DNA of 64,000 nucleotides from Vibrio fluminensis. GTDB taxonomy: Bacteria > Pseudomonadota > Gammaproteobacteria > Enterobacterales > Vibrionaceae. Each line of letters begins with the position of its first letter. The first letter of the stretch is position 1. Location: NCBI RefSeq assembly GCF_015278125.1, contig NZ_JADILO010000004.1, forward strand, positions 117,781 through 181,780. The letters run 5' to 3'. Positions 52,512 to 62,261 of this stretch are shown here, piece by piece. Under the pieces are notes generated by a model. The model was not told where the DNA came from. It ran no database searches and saw nothing but the letters and a program-made list of their open reading frames with translations. The position numbers were made by a program, and so were the translations under genes.

Positions 52512-53654
52512 TTAGCCTAGTAGGCTAAGTGCTGAGTTTGGCGCTTGCTTAGCTTGTGCCAAGATAGAGCTTGAAGCTTGAGAAAGAATCTGCGACTTAG
52601 TCAGTGCAGTTGTTTCTTTCGCGAAGTCAGTATCTTTAATACGGCTCTTAGAAGCATTTACATTTTCGTTGATGTTATCTAGGTTGTTGATTGCATGTTC
52701 AAAACGGTTTTGGAATGCACCTAGTTCTGCGCGGTGGCTATCAACATACTTAAGTGCTGAGTCGATAATTGCAACTGATTCTTGTGAACCGCCAACGCTA
52801 GTTACGTCAATTTTGTCAACCGTTACTGCAGCACCAGCACTCATTCCTAGCTCACCAGCTAGAGAACCACCGAAGCTTACTGCACCATCTACATTGTTTG
52901 CACCAGCAAATACCTGTAGGCGACCTTCTTCATCAACAGACGCTGTTACTTTGTCTGTTTGACCATTGATGTAAGTTGCTAGCTCTTCGATATCATCGCC
53001 ATCTTTTGCTTGGATAGAGATAGTTTCAGGAGCCGCTGCGCCTTTTTCAGTCAACGTGATCTCAAGAACATTTGAACCGTTTGTTACTGTCCAATCTTTG
53101 TCTTTTGCGTTTTCAGCCGATGCTTTGTAGCTAGTACCACCCATTTGAGCGTTGTCGCTACGCATATCGTTTAGGGTTAGCATTACCGCTTCACCGTTGT
53201 CAGCACCGATCTGCATTGATTTAGTTGTGAACGTACCGTTTAGTAGTTTGTTACCACCGAAAGACGTCGTTTCAGCAATACGGTTTAGTTCGTCATTTAG
53301 TGCCGTTACTTCTTCTTGAATAGCAACACGTTCAGATTTTGAGTTTGAACCGTTCGCTGATTGTAGCGATAGGTCACGCATACGTTGCAGAATGTTAGTC
53401 GTTTCATTCATTGCACCTTCAGCGGTTTGTGCAATTGAGATACCGTCATTAGCGTTACGTACTGCAACATCAAGACCACGACTTTGTACATTCAAGCGGT
53501 TCGAAATTTGTAGACCCGCTGCATCGTCTTTAGCGCTATTGATTTTAGAACCAGACGATAGACGCTCCATAGAAGTTTGTTGTGCGCCTGTTGCTTGGTT
53601 TAGGTAACGCTGAGCTGTCATTGCTGAAACGTTAGTATTTACATTTACTGCCAT
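52512..53654 (-). CDS. flaD: Polar flagellin, second of three tandem genes
   Basis: This 380-aa flagellin is close to its two neighbours in the N-terminal ([20 protein letters not shown]) and C-terminal ([18 protein letters not shown]) core, with the same [11 protein letters not shown] and IPxExxAL-like segments. The middle (about 170-290) diverges. It has its own sigma-28-like promoter and terminator, so it is a single-gene unit. The letter is assigned from gene order in V. cholerae only. Confidence 0.93.
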
Positions 53655-53736
53655 AATGGTTACTCCAATTGATTTTCCGATGTTTCCGGTTTCCGACGTC
53701 TCGGAAAACCAAGTAGTTCTCTCAAAGTTACTTTTA

Positions 53737-53763
53737 TTAACGGCATGGTTTTGAAAAGCTTTA
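53737..53763 (-). promoter_or_regulatory. Sigma-28-like promoter upstream of flaD
   Basis: TAAAGCTT-N11-GCCGTTAA is one of the best FliA matches in the window. It lies about 85 bp before the start codon. Confidence 0.85.
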
Positions 53764-53897
53764 GAAAAAATTTAAGTTTTTTTTGAAAGAATGGCTTTTA
53801 GAGGCTTTTGTGTGACCAAACGGCTAAAAATCGAAAAAACACGCCGTTATTGCTAAAGCTATCATTAGAACGGTCGATACAGACCGCTTTTTACTCA

Positions 53898-55031
53898 TTA
53901 GCCTAGTAATGTCAAAGCAAGGTTAGGCTGCTGCTTTGCCTGCGCTAATATTGAGCTACTCACTTGCTGCAATATTTGCTGCTTAACCATCTGAGCGGTT
54001 TCTTTTGCGTAATCGGTATCTTTTATACGACTGTTGGAAGCGGCAATATTTTCATTGATATTACCAAGGTTATTGATCGCATGACCAAAGCGGTTCTGCA
54101 TTGCGCCGAGCTCAGAACGATGACTGTCGACAAACTGCAACGCAGTATCAATAATCGATACCGCTCGTTGTGCGCCGCCAACATCCGAGATATCAATATT
54201 GTCGACGACTTCGTAACCACGCAAACTCATGCCCAGTTGTTCGGCTAAACCACCTGAAAAACTGATCGTGCCTGCCGTTTCTTTACCCGCCATAAAGATT
54301 TGCAATTGACCATCTTGATTTACCGATGCAGAAACTTGTTCGGTTTGACCATTGATATAGGTAGCCAGCTCTTCAATATCATCACCTGCATTGGCTTCAA
54401 TTTGAATGTTCTGTTGTTCACCACGAGCATCAACAAAACTCATATTAAACTGCTGCTTACCCTGAGTGACCGTCCATTCCGAGGAGGCTTTACCTGCGGA
54501 CAAATAGCTAAAACCACCCATTTCGAGACCGTCGCTGCGCAAACTCTTTAGCGACACCTGCACCGCTTCACCTGAATCCGCACCGATTTGAAAAGACGCG
54601 TCTTGAAAAGAACCATTGAGTAGTTTTCGACCGCCAAACGAAGTCGTTTCAGCAATACGATTAAGCTCATCATTGAGCGCGGCCATTTCCTCTTGTAGTG
54701 CTGTACGCTCAGCGCCACTATTAGAACCATTGGCCGATTGCAATGACAAGTCCCGCATACGTTGCAGAATATTGCTGGATTCCTGCATCGCACCTTCAGC
54801 GGTTTGCATGATCGATATACCATCATTGGCATTGCGCATCGCGACGTCCAACCCACTCATCTGAGTTTCAAGTCGATTGGAGATCTGTAACCCGGCGGCA
54901 TCATCTTTTGCACTATTAATACGGCTCCCTGAAGAGAGTCTCTCCAAAGATTGGTTCAGCAAACTGGTCGCATTGTTTAAATGGCGTTGCGCAGTCATGG
55001 CCGAAACATTGGTATTAACCGTAATGCTCAT
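53898..55031 (-). CDS. flaE: Polar flagellin, first of three tandem genes
   Basis: This 377-aa flagellin starts at ATG 55031 ([20 protein letters not shown]); an extension of 10 codons upstream in frame lacks family support. The core ends ([18 protein letters not shown]) match the other two, and it is the most diverged of the three (for example [13 protein letters not shown] and [14 protein letters not shown]). AGGA lies 11 nt before the start. A 30-codon reading frame overlaps the start (see separate entry). A sigma-28-like site is about 107-130 bp upstream. Confidence 0.92.
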   Translation of the reverse strand: MSITVNTNVSAMTAQRHLNNATSLLNQSLERLSSGSRINSAKDDAAGLQISNRLETQMSGLDVAMRNANDGISIMQTAEGAMQESSNILQRMRDLSLQSANGSNSGAERTALQEEMAALNDELNRIAETTSFGGRKLLNGSFQDASFQIGADSGEAVQVSLKSLRSDGLEMGGFSYLSAGKASSEWTVTQGKQQFNMSFVDARGEQQNIQIEANAGDDIEELATYINGQTEQVSASVNQDGQLQIFMAGKETAGTISFSGGLAEQLGMSLRGYEVVDNIDISDVGGAQRAVSIIDTALQFVDSHRSELGAMQNRFGHAINNLGNINENIAASNSRIKDTDYAKETAQMVKQQILQQVSSSILAQAKQQPNLALTLLG

Positions 55032-55120
55032 CGAATAAAGGGTCCTGTTTGGTATACCCAACTAACCTCAGGTGTTTGGGTTTCACTCTTGATAAAAATA
55101 ACCAAGCCAAGCGCTAACAT
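55028..55120 (-). CDS. Possible 30-aa leader peptide overlapping the flaE start
   Basis: An ATG at 55120 opens a frame of 30 codons that begins with a hydrophobic run ([10 protein letters not shown]) and ends at a TGA overlapping the flaE ATG (ATGA). No clear Shine-Dalgarno precedes it. It lies within the predicted flaE 5' leader. It may be chance, or a small upstream frame coupled to flagellin translation. Confidence 0.25.
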   Translation of the reverse strand: MLALGLVIFIKSETQTPEVSWVYQTGPFIR

Positions 55121-55137
55121 AATCAGCGCTATACTTC

Positions 55138-55163
55138 TTATCGGCCTAAATCACAGAACTTTA
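55138..55163 (-). promoter_or_regulatory. Sigma-28-like promoter upstream of flaE
   Basis: TAAAGTTC-N10-GCCGATAA has a perfect -10 element and a near-perfect -35 element, with spacing one base short of the usual 11. It lies about 107 bp before the flaE start. Confidence 0.8.
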
Positions 55164-55191
55164 GCGAGTTTTTGATCAAGTACAGATGTAA

Positions 55192-55217
55192 AAAAGCCGA
55201 GCTTCTGCTCGGCTTTT
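55192..55217 (-). terminator. Terminator after the DyP peroxidase gene
   Basis: An 11-bp stem AAAAGCCGAGC/GCTCGGCTTTT with a TTCT loop lies 28 bp past the stop and is followed on the minus strand by TTAC after the stem T-run. Confidence 0.85.
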
Positions 55218-55244
55218 GAATCGCTGTGATGAAACGATCACTAA

Positions 55245-56147
55245 TTATTTAACTGCAAGATCTTGAAACATCTCATTGCTAGGAGCAAAGAAGTATGCAC
55301 CGGTTACAGCATGAGTGAAACGCAACAGTTGGTCAGTCTTACCATCCGTTGTACCGTACATGCTTTCTAGCATCGCTTTAAAGTTGTGCAGAGTATTGCA
55401 GTAAGCAATAAACAGTAGGCCATGTTCACCACTTGCGCTGCCGTAAGGTAAGCTATGGCGTACGATTTTCAGACCCTTACCTTCTTCTTTAATATCCACA
55501 CGACCTACGTGAGAAGCAGCTGGCACATCATCCAACTCGATTGAGTCTGGTTTAGTACGACCAATCACTTTCTCTTGAGCGGCAATGTTCAAACGATTCC
55601 ATGCTGGTAGGTTGTGAATAAAGCGTTGCACCATTACGTAGCTACCGCCAACAAACTCACCTTCAGGAATGATCGCCACTTCTTGTCGCGCTTCAGCTTT
55701 CGGGTTTTCAGTACCGTCAACAAACATGGTCATATCACGTGCATCTAGGTAACGGAAACCTGCCGTTTCATCAACGACAGTTACGTCATCCGCGATTTCT
55801 GCCAAAAGCTTACGCATTACATAAAAATGTAAGTCATGACGATTTGAATGTAGGTGCACCAAGACATCAACATCACTACTTGGAGCAACAATGTCACCTT
55901 CACCCAGTTGTGGAAACTCAATGAGCTCTGCTGGCATTGATTGGTTCAGTTGTCCCCAAAAACCATGTGTGAAAGCAATTGATAGCGTCAGATTAGCATT
56001 AGGTTGTTGCTGGTTTAGTTCCGCAACTAGTGTAGGTAATGCTTGTAATTGAGTTAACACATATTGAGGATTTTGTTTCACTTTCAAAAGTGTGTACTGT
56101 GCGAACGGTTCCGCTTCCGGAAGAATTGCCGATTGAGGAAGTGACAT
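55245..56147 (-). CDS. DyP-type heme peroxidase (YfeX-like)
   Basis: DyP peroxidases use heme to oxidise organic substrates with H2O2. The 300-aa protein has the family GxxDG-type motif FVDGTENP, with Asp144 as the distal acid. His213 in AASHVGR is the likely proximal heme ligand, and Arg230 in IVRHSLPYG is the distal arginine. The C-terminal half ends FFAPSNEMFQDL. It is cytoplasmic-type (no signal peptide). E. coli YfeX is the closest relative I recall; its substrate is unsettled. AAAGGAG precedes the ATG. The next gene upstream is a YfeZ-like DUF2919 gene, as in the E. coli yfe region. Confidence 0.9.
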   Translation of the reverse strand: MSLPQSAILPEAEPFAQYTLLKVKQNPQYVLTQLQALPTLVAELNQQQPNANLTLSIAFTHGFWGQLNQSMPAELIEFPQLGEGDIVAPSSDVDVLVHLHSNRHDLHFYVMRKLLAEIADDVTVVDETAGFRYLDARDMTMFVDGTENPKAEARQEVAIIPEGEFVGGSYVMVQRFIHNLPAWNRLNIAAQEKVIGRTKPDSIELDDVPAASHVGRVDIKEEGKGLKIVRHSLPYGSASGEHGLLFIAYCNTLHNFKAMLESMYGTTDGKTDQLLRFTHAVTGAYFFAPSNEMFQDLAVK

Positions 56148-56275
56148 TTATTAGCTCCTTTTCTATACCCCTTTTACGCCAAAGTCGGTATGCAAAACAT
56201 AACCACTTGATGACTTGGGTATACCTTTATTTTTGCTCAGTGTAATGTTTATTCGGAGTGCCGTATTGATTACGA

Positions 56276-56773
56276 TCATTTTGTCTCATTGAGTTTGAAA
56301 CAATCTCTCACTGTCTTGCTTTGTTGTACGTAGATAATAAACCAAAGTAACAACAACATGATCAGCCCATTTGCCCAACTAAACTCGCCGGCTTGCAAAT
56401 ACACATGATAGGTGCTTTGCATCAGCTGGCTGATTGCGGTGATTAATGTTATCGGTTTACCCCAAGCGACAATCTTTCCTGCCCAGCGTCGTTCTGGCGA
56501 ACGCAGGCTTATCAGCCACATCAATGCAATACTCGGCAAGCCCATTGCCAATCCCAAATAAAGCATTTGATGGTCAGGATAAACATAGCTCAGTATCGTA
56601 TTTCCGCTATCACGACTTACGCCAGCAACCACAAATACCACCCATGCTTTTGCAAGTAGCATCCAGCCAAGCCAGAGCCATTTCGGCGCATGAAGGAAAC
56701 CATTTTTGTCGTATTGTTCGATAGAATACTGCACGGGATAGGACTTTTTGCATGATGAAAAGAGTGCCGCCAC
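56276..56773 (-). CDS. DUF2919 (YfeZ-like) inner-membrane protein
   Basis: This 165-aa protein of unknown function has about four hydrophobic segments (approximately 33-52, 70-90, 105-125 and 135-152) and the family motif YDKNGFLHAPKWLWLGWMLLAKAWVVF (quoted in part: NGFLHAPKWLWLGW). The start is uncertain: GTG 56773 gives 165 aa. A GTG at 56734 (VQYSIEQYDKNG) would start nearer the conserved N-terminus and give 152 aa. It lies 128 bp from the DyP peroxidase gene on the same strand. Confidence 0.8.
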   Translation of the reverse strand: MAALFSSCKKSYPVQYSIEQYDKNGFLHAPKWLWLGWMLLAKAWVVFVVAGVSRDSGNTILSYVYPDHQMLYLGLAMGLPSIALMWLISLRSPERRWAGKIVAWGKPITLITAISQLMQSTYHVYLQAGEFSWANGLIMLLLLWFIIYVQQSKTVRDCFKLNETK

Positions 56774-56833
56774 TCTATACCAACTCTCTAGGCTGGCTAA
56801 AGTATTTTTTTAAACTCAATTTAGAAAACTAAG

Positions 56834-57268
56834 TTATGCATTGTTTTTTCTGCCTACGACCCCCATAGCTGAGCGAAGCACAAACAGCAGCAACGCCAAA
56901 ACTGGTAAGCCCCAGAGCATACTATTCTGTAACGAAAACGGTGGTTTATAGAGTACAAAATCGCCATATCTCGCGGTCATATAATCAACCACTTGTTGTT
57001 CACTTTTACCTTGATTAATCATCTCAAAAACGACCAAACGTAAATCAAGCGCGATGGGTGAATTTGATTCCACCAAGTTTTGGTTCTGGCACTGAGGACA
57101 GCGTAGCGACTTCGCTAGATTGATAGCTTGTTGTTGCAATTGAGGTGAAGAGAATTCAAACAACTCGACCTGAGTGATTTGTTGTTCATCTGATGCGACA
57201 AAAATTTGCTCACTGTCTGCGAATGCCCAAAATGCACACAAGCATAGGGATAACAGCACCCAACGCAT
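56834..57268 (-). CDS. nrfF: CcmH/NrfF-type cytochrome c maturation protein
   Basis: NrfF with NrfE attaches heme to the unusual CxxCK site of NrfA, keeping apocytochrome cysteines reduced. The 144-aa protein has a signal peptide (about 1-17), the LRCPQCQNQ active motif with Cys57 and Cys60, and a C-terminal transmembrane helix (about 115-135). It shares 1 bp with the preceding DsbE-like stop (TGATG). As it is in the nrf cluster, NrfF is favoured over the general CcmH. Confidence 0.88.
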   Translation of the reverse strand: MRWVLLSLCLCAFWAFADSEQIFVASDEQQITQVELFEFSSPQLQQQAINLAKSLRCPQCQNQNLVESNSPIALDLRLVVFEMINQGKSEQQVVDYMTARYGDFVLYKPPFSLQNSMLWGLPVLALLLFVLRSAMGVVGRKNNA

Positions 57269-57804
57269 CAGCTTTCTCCTTTACCAACAAAGTAAGCAGC
57301 AAAAAACTTATCCCATGCTTGTTGATCAAGCAAACCCGAGTGTTTATAAACGATGTTTCCTTCTTGAGTTACCAAGTAAGTCTCCGGAGTGCCAATAACC
57401 CCTAAATCAATCGATAATTTACCGCTAGGATCGAAGATGACACTTTGATAGGGATTACCCAGTTCAGCAAGGTAGTTGAGTGCCGATCCGCGAGCATCAC
57501 GATAATTCAACCCAATCACGGCAACACCCTGATTCGCAATTTGATTAAGGAAATGATGTTCTGCTCGGCAAATACCACACCAAGAAGCCCATACATTCAG
57601 AACTTGGTACTCTTCATTCAAAAGTGATTGGCTAATCAACTCAGTTTGTTCAACTAACGTGACCACCGTCTGTTGCGGCAATTGCCTAACCGTCGCTTGA
57701 GTCTGAGGCCCAAATCGTTGCGCCTGCACACCGACCACCAATAAAGCGATGAATACACTTAAACCAAGAATAAAAATCAGAACTTTATGCTTGCTGAAAA
57801 ACAC
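57268..57804 (-). CDS. DsbE/CcmG-like thiol:disulfide protein of the nrf locus
   Basis: This 178-aa protein has an N-terminal membrane anchor (about 8-28) and a thioredoxin fold, with WASWCGICRAEH (Cys76, Cys79) as its active site. DsbE-type proteins reduce apocytochrome cysteines before heme attachment. It overlaps nrfE by 20 bp and nrfF by 1 bp. Haemophilus and Pasteurella nrf loci carry a similar gene, sometimes called nrfX, so a role in NrfA maturation is inferred. Confidence 0.87.
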   Translation of the reverse strand: MFFSKHKVLIFILGLSVFIALLVVGVQAQRFGPQTQATVRQLPQQTVVTLVEQTELISQSLLNEEYQVLNVWASWCGICRAEHHFLNQIANQGVAVIGLNYRDARGSALNYLAELGNPYQSVIFDPSGKLSIDLGVIGTPETYLVTQEGNIVYKHSGLLDQQAWDKFFAAYFVGKGES

Positions 57805-59680
57805 CGTGCCACTCCCTTGATTTTGCTTTTGAAACCAATGCTACCATTGCCCCAAAACTGGCCAATAAGGCCCCAAACCAAACCCAGCCAATATAAGCTC
57901 GAAATTGGATTTTTATCGCATAAGCACCGATTGCCACTTTAGGGCCTAATGTCACGTAATAGTCGCCATTCCACGCGCTATAAATGGCAGGCTCACTCAT
58001 GTTCATGACTCTGACCGGATAGTGGCGACGCTCAGGGCGTAATACAAACTCGGTTCCTGCTTGGCTAAACTTTATTTCAGCTTGTTGCGCGGTATAGTTG
58101 GCACCGACATACCAATGAGTGTCGAGATAGTCGACATGCCAATCGGTAAATTCAGTCTGTACGCCGGGAGCCATTTTTTGATTGACCTCATAAGAGTGCT
58201 GAGCGTTCATCATCGCGCCAATAGCAGCAATCGCTAACCCTATGTGCGCACACAACATAAAGCTTGCTTTTCGCTGGCGAATCCCCCCAACTAGATGACC
58301 GACAATAACCCAAACACCTAATCCCCAAATCACCGCAACAGCAACATTAATCTGATCCACCTGCAGTGAATAAAGCACAATACCTAGGGTCAACGCCGAA
58401 ATAAACCGCATAACGATGCGCCCCCACCCCACATTCGTACCTTGATGCCATTTGAGATATGGCACCATCCCTATTCCCGTTAGCGCGAGTACAGTGAGTG
58501 GAAAAAACAAGGTATTGAAATAAGGCGCTCCTACCGAAGCCTGACCAAAACCGAGTAGTTGATACACCAGGGGATAAAACGTACCAAGTAGCACCGTTAA
58601 ACTCGCGACAGACAACAACCCTAGAGACAATAAAACAAAATAGCTTCGACCAATCAACGCTTGGATCATTGGACTTTTGATACCCTCACTGCGTTGCAGC
58701 AATAAAACAAAGCCAGCCAATAGCGCAGCTGCCAGTATTACCAATAAGGCAATCCCTTTGCTAGGATCAACGGCAAACGCGTGCACTGAAGTGAGAATGC
58801 CGGAACGGACAATAAAAGTGCCCAAGATACTTAAACAGAATGTCACGAGCGCCAATGTCAGTGCCCACAATTGCATCTGTTTATGATGTCGTACTGCAAC
58901 CATTGCGTGTAACAAGGCGGTGCCCGTTAACCACGGAAGCAAGGAAGCATTTTCTACTGGGTCCCAAAACCACCAGCCTCCCCAGCCCAATTCGTTATAC
59001 GCCCACCAAGACCCAAGCAAAATCCCTACACTCAAACATAGCCACGCAGAAATCGCCCAAGGTAAGCACAATGGTACCCATTGTGTGCTAAATCTAGGGT
59101 TGAGCAATGCCGCTAAAGCAAAAGCAAACACCGTCGAAAAACCGATGTATCCCAAATAGAGCAATGGGGGATGGAATATCAACCCTATGTCTTGCAACAT
59201 CGGATTAAGATCGCGCCCTTGGTGAATGACTTGAGTAGAGAACTCAAAAGGATTAGACGCCAATAGTGTGAACCAACCAAAGGCGGCGATAAAGCAGGTC
59301 ATTATCCATAAAACATCATCCAACAATGGCCGATATCGTTGATGAATGAGAGAGATAAGCGCGCACCATAACGTCAAGGTAAACACCCAGAACAGCATCG
59401 AACCTTGATGCCCTCCCCATACCGCAGCCACTTTAAAGTAATCAGGCAGCGCAATATTTGAGTGAGTAGCCACATAGTGATACTGAAATTGATCTTGCCA
59501 AAACAGAACCACCAAACAGATAAGGCTCAATGAAGCGATCACGCAATTAAGTCGAGATAGTGAACAAAGGGAGAGTTGACGAGCACGATTAAAATAGCGA
59601 CACCACGCATAATACATCGCCGCAAGCGAACTTGAGACCACGACCCAAATAAGAGCAAAATGTCCCAACTCTCCCATCAT
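57785..59680 (-). CDS. nrfE: CcmF/NrfE-type heme lyase subunit
   Basis: NrfE is a large membrane protein that, with NrfF and usually NrfG, attaches heme to the CxxCK motif of NrfA. The 631-aa protein has about 15 hydrophobic segments and the tryptophan-rich heme-handling motif GWGGWWFWDPVENASLLPW (WWD domain), plus WGGHQGSMLFW near the N-terminus. It is 2 bp after nrfD. A general CcmF elsewhere in the genome cannot be excluded. Confidence 0.9.
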   Translation of the reverse strand: MMGELGHFALIWVVVSSSLAAMYYAWCRYFNRARQLSLCSLSRLNCVIASLSLICLVVLFWQDQFQYHYVATHSNIALPDYFKVAAVWGGHQGSMLFWVFTLTLWCALISLIHQRYRPLLDDVLWIMTCFIAAFGWFTLLASNPFEFSTQVIHQGRDLNPMLQDIGLIFHPPLLYLGYIGFSTVFAFALAALLNPRFSTQWVPLCLPWAISAWLCLSVGILLGSWWAYNELGWGGWWFWDPVENASLLPWLTGTALLHAMVAVRHHKQMQLWALTLALVTFCLSILGTFIVRSGILTSVHAFAVDPSKGIALLVILAAALLAGFVLLLQRSEGIKSPMIQALIGRSYFVLLSLGLLSVASLTVLLGTFYPLVYQLLGFGQASVGAPYFNTLFFPLTVLALTGIGMVPYLKWHQGTNVGWGRIVMRFISALTLGIVLYSLQVDQINVAVAVIWGLGVWVIVGHLVGGIRQRKASFMLCAHIGLAIAAIGAMMNAQHSYEVNQKMAPGVQTEFTDWHVDYLDTHWYVGANYTAQQAEIKFSQAGTEFVLRPERRHYPVRVMNMSEPAIYSAWNGDYYVTLGPKVAIGAYAIKIQFRAYIGWVWFGALLASFGAMVALVSKAKSREWHGVFQQA

Positions 59681-59682
59681 AA

Positions 59683-60654
59683 CTACACCACTGTCATCTG
59701 CCCTGCATACAAAATAAAGGTACGCAGCATAAGTACACCAACCAAGCTTAACGTGGTCACCACAAAGATATACCCTCCACGATGACGAACTTGCTTGGAG
59801 GTAACACTATTCAGTACCAGCGGTAACACCATGCCAAGCAATACCACCCCAAACCAGAACCAGTTGGACCAGAAACCGCCGCCAATGGCATTCCATGCTG
59901 CCACTTCATTTTGACCGCCACTAAAAATAAGCCCGGTAAAAAAAGTGACTAAGACAAACAGCTCAAACATCACCACAGGCCTTTCTATGTAGTGGACCCA
60001 TGACACACTGGCGCTACTGGTTGGTTCTTTAAAGACTAATACGCCAAACATCAAACACGCGGCAACACCTGATGATATGCTGGAGAACAGGAAAAGAATC
60101 GGTAATACAGGGTTATTGAGCATTGGATAAGTTTTCAATGCTGAGAGTAAGAACCCCGTATAAGCCGCGAGAATAATCGCCAAAAATCCAAGAAAAATCT
60201 CTATCCCGTCGCTGCTGCCTTTCAGCTTCACCAGTAAATTATCGGCAAAATTAAGCAAGCCATCAGGCAACTTACCATCCAGCCAATTCATGATTGGGGC
60301 GCGAAAGATCACACCAATCCAAACGAATAATACCAACATGTAGACTTGGAATAAGATCACCCCCATCGACATCACAGAGGTGGGGTTATAAAACACCATA
60401 ATCTTCCAAAATGATAATGGTTTGGTTAGGTGAAAAATTAGAATGGTTAAGCCGGATATAATGCCAAATGGTGCTAACCATGCCATGGCTTTGATGATGC
60501 CATTGTTAGCAGGGTCACCTTCGATAACCCGTCGTTTAAGGTACAAAGCAATCATCACTGCACCTGCTGACATACCCGCAAGAAATAGATAAACCGCAAT
60601 AATCCAATCCCAGACTAGCGAATCAAAATGAAATGCACTCTCGAATCCACTCAT
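59683..60654 (-). CDS. nrfD: NrfD quinol-oxidising membrane subunit
   Basis: NrfD takes electrons from menaquinol/ubiquinol in the inner membrane and passes them to NrfC. The 323-aa protein has eight to nine hydrophobic segments of the NrfD/PsrC family, starting MSGFESAFHFDSLVWDW, and AGMSAGAVMIALYLKRR. Its start overlaps the nrfC stop by 4 bp (ATGA). Confidence 0.92.
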   Translation of the reverse strand: MSGFESAFHFDSLVWDWIIAVYLFLAGMSAGAVMIALYLKRRVIEGDPANNGIIKAMAWLAPFGIISGLTILIFHLTKPLSFWKIMVFYNPTSVMSMGVILFQVYMLVLFVWIGVIFRAPIMNWLDGKLPDGLLNFADNLLVKLKGSSDGIEIFLGFLAIILAAYTGFLLSALKTYPMLNNPVLPILFLFSSISSGVAACLMFGVLVFKEPTSSASVSWVHYIERPVVMFELFVLVTFFTGLIFSGGQNEVAAWNAIGGGFWSNWFWFGVVLLGMVLPLVLNSVTSKQVRHRGGYIFVVTTLSLVGVLMLRTFILYAGQMTVV

Positions 60655-61340
60655 GATGACACCTCCCCTTTCTGGTGTGGTACTTTATACAGCTTAGGCT
60701 TAGTACCTAGATGTGCCTTATCGCGATACACCACCTTATTTTCAATAATCTGATTCACGTCGCTGGTTGGATCATTTAAATCACCAAATATAAGAGCTTT
60801 AGTCGGACAAGATTCAACACAAGCAGGCAATTTTCCATCGGCCAAATTAGTATCTCGACAGAAATTACATTTATCAGCGGAATGATCAACGGGATTAAAA
60901 AAGCGCACTTGATATGGACACGCCGCTAAACAATAACCGCAACCGACACATTTCTCTTTATGCACATCAATAATACCAGTCTGCTCATCTTTATAAGCAG
61001 CTCCTGTAGGACAAACATAAACGCAAGGAGGATTTTCACAATGCTGGCAAGATGTACGAGTAAACCGGTAGCTCACATCAGGATACTCACCTTGGGGCTC
61101 ACTACGGACAATTTCTAAACGAGAAACCCCTTCCGGTACTTGATTGACTTCTCGGCATGCATCAGTACATGCTGTGCAACCAATGCACGCTGTTTCATCA
61201 TGAACCATTCCGTACCGCTTTGCTGTTGATGGCTCTGTAGCGGAGAGTTGAGTGCTATTGAGGAGTGACAACCCAGAACCACCCGTGGTAAAGATCACCG
61301 CACCAGTCCCCGCTAAAAAATTTCGTCTGCTACATTTCAT
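60651..61340 (-). CDS. nrfC: NrfC 4Fe-4S ferredoxin-type subunit
   Basis: NrfC carries electrons from NrfD to NrfB in the periplasm. The 229-aa protein has a twin-arginine signal (CSRRNFLAG) and four cysteine clusters of the 4Fe-4S type: CIGCTACTDAC, CQHCENPPCVYVC, CVGCGYCLAAC and CNFC with CVESC. GGAGGAG precedes the ATG; 1 bp separates it from nrfB. Confidence 0.94.
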   Translation of the reverse strand: MKCSRRNFLAGTGAVIFTTGGSGLSLLNSTQLSATEPSTAKRYGMVHDETACIGCTACTDACREVNQVPEGVSRLEIVRSEPQGEYPDVSYRFTRTSCQHCENPPCVYVCPTGAAYKDEQTGIIDVHKEKCVGCGYCLAACPYQVRFFNPVDHSADKCNFCRDTNLADGKLPACVESCPTKALIFGDLNDPTSDVNQIIENKVVYRDKAHLGTKPKLYKVPHQKGEVSS

Positions 61341-61341
61341 G

Positions 61342-61929
61342 CTACTTCTCCTCCTTCAACTTGGTGATATCGGAGTGACAGTCGACACAAAGCTTGATTC
61401 GTTCTTTGCGCTCAAGCCCTAGCACCTTCGCTTGACTGGCATGCACATCATGACAATTGGAACAGGTTAAATTTTTTGCATGTACATCATGAGTCCAGCT
61501 GTATTCTTGAAGCTTCGAAGGTTGATGGCAATCCATACATTGAGCGTTTGCTTTTAAGATTGCCTCCGGTTCAAGCCATGTCTTATCGCTGCCGGGTTGT
61601 GACTGAGCACTAGAAAATTTGTGTACTTGGGGTGCGCCTTCACGATGGTCAGGACCAATGGAGCGATGGCAATCAACGCAATTCACCTCACGCCCCAACT
61701 CTTGGTGGGCTTTTTCGCCATGGGAACCGAGTAGCGTTTGTTTTGAATCTTTATGACATTGAGTACATTTATAGTCTTTGTCACGAAAGAGTGTGACTTC
61801 ATGTCGCGTAGATTGAGGGCTAGCCTCAACCGTCGATGACTCGGCAACGGCATGAAGAGAATAACCATAGAGGCATAATGAGAGTAGTAACTTCAGCATT
61901 ATGGCTATGGTCAACTTTATATTGGCCAT
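61342..61929 (-). CDS. nrfB: NrfB pentaheme cytochrome c
   Basis: NrfB is the electron donor to NrfA. The 195-aa protein has a signal peptide (about 1-28) and five CxxCH heme sites: CTQCH, CVDCH, CMDCH, CSNCH and CVDCH. The count equals that of E. coli NrfB. AGGA is 5-6 nt before the ATG. It opens the nrfB-C-D-E-dsbE-nrfF series, divergent from nrfA. Confidence 0.93.
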   Translation of the reverse strand: MANIKLTIAIMLKLLLSLCLYGYSLHAVAESSTVEASPQSTRHEVTLFRDKDYKCTQCHKDSKQTLLGSHGEKAHQELGREVNCVDCHRSIGPDHREGAPQVHKFSSAQSQPGSDKTWLEPEAILKANAQCMDCHQPSKLQEYSWTHDVHAKNLTCSNCHDVHASQAKVLGLERKERIKLCVDCHSDITKLKEEK

Positions 61930-62209
61930 ATTATCCTTTCCTCGTCACCATTCTTTATTTTGCTCAGGACATGCTAGCAAAATTAAAATGGATAAAATTA
62001 AAATCCTTCAACGCATATTAAATGCATAAAATGAAATCAATTCTTATTTTGGAAAAGCCACAACGCTATAAGTAAGTTTACTCTTTCTAGGATGTAACAA
62101 AACATGATTAAAGCGAAAATAGGATCATCATCAACAAGTAAACTATTTCACTCATCAATCCGCTGTGTAAATAATAATTATTACTATTAGCATCCAAATA
62201 ACAAACAAC

Positions 62210-62225
62210 TACCCCTTTAGGGTTA
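62210..62225 (+). promoter_or_regulatory. NarP/NarL-type 7-2-7 site
   Basis: TACCCCT and AGGGTTA, 2 bp apart, form the inverted heptamer pair with 7-2-7 spacing recognised by NarP/NarL in enteric bacteria. It lies about 45-50 bp upstream of the FNR-like site. Confidence 0.7.
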
Positions 62226-62261
62226 GTTTGACCTAATCATGACTTAGATCACCTATGTAAA

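Noticed and set aside
53820..53870. Sigma-54-like site (GGCGTG followed by TTTTTTCG) upstream of flaD
   Set aside because: It lacks the invariant GC of the -12 element; the sigma-28 site at 53737-53763 is far better.
54548..54856. 102-codon minus-strand frame within the flaE flagellin
   Set aside because: It is a frame-shifted reading of the conserved flagellin N-terminal region; the true frame is intact.
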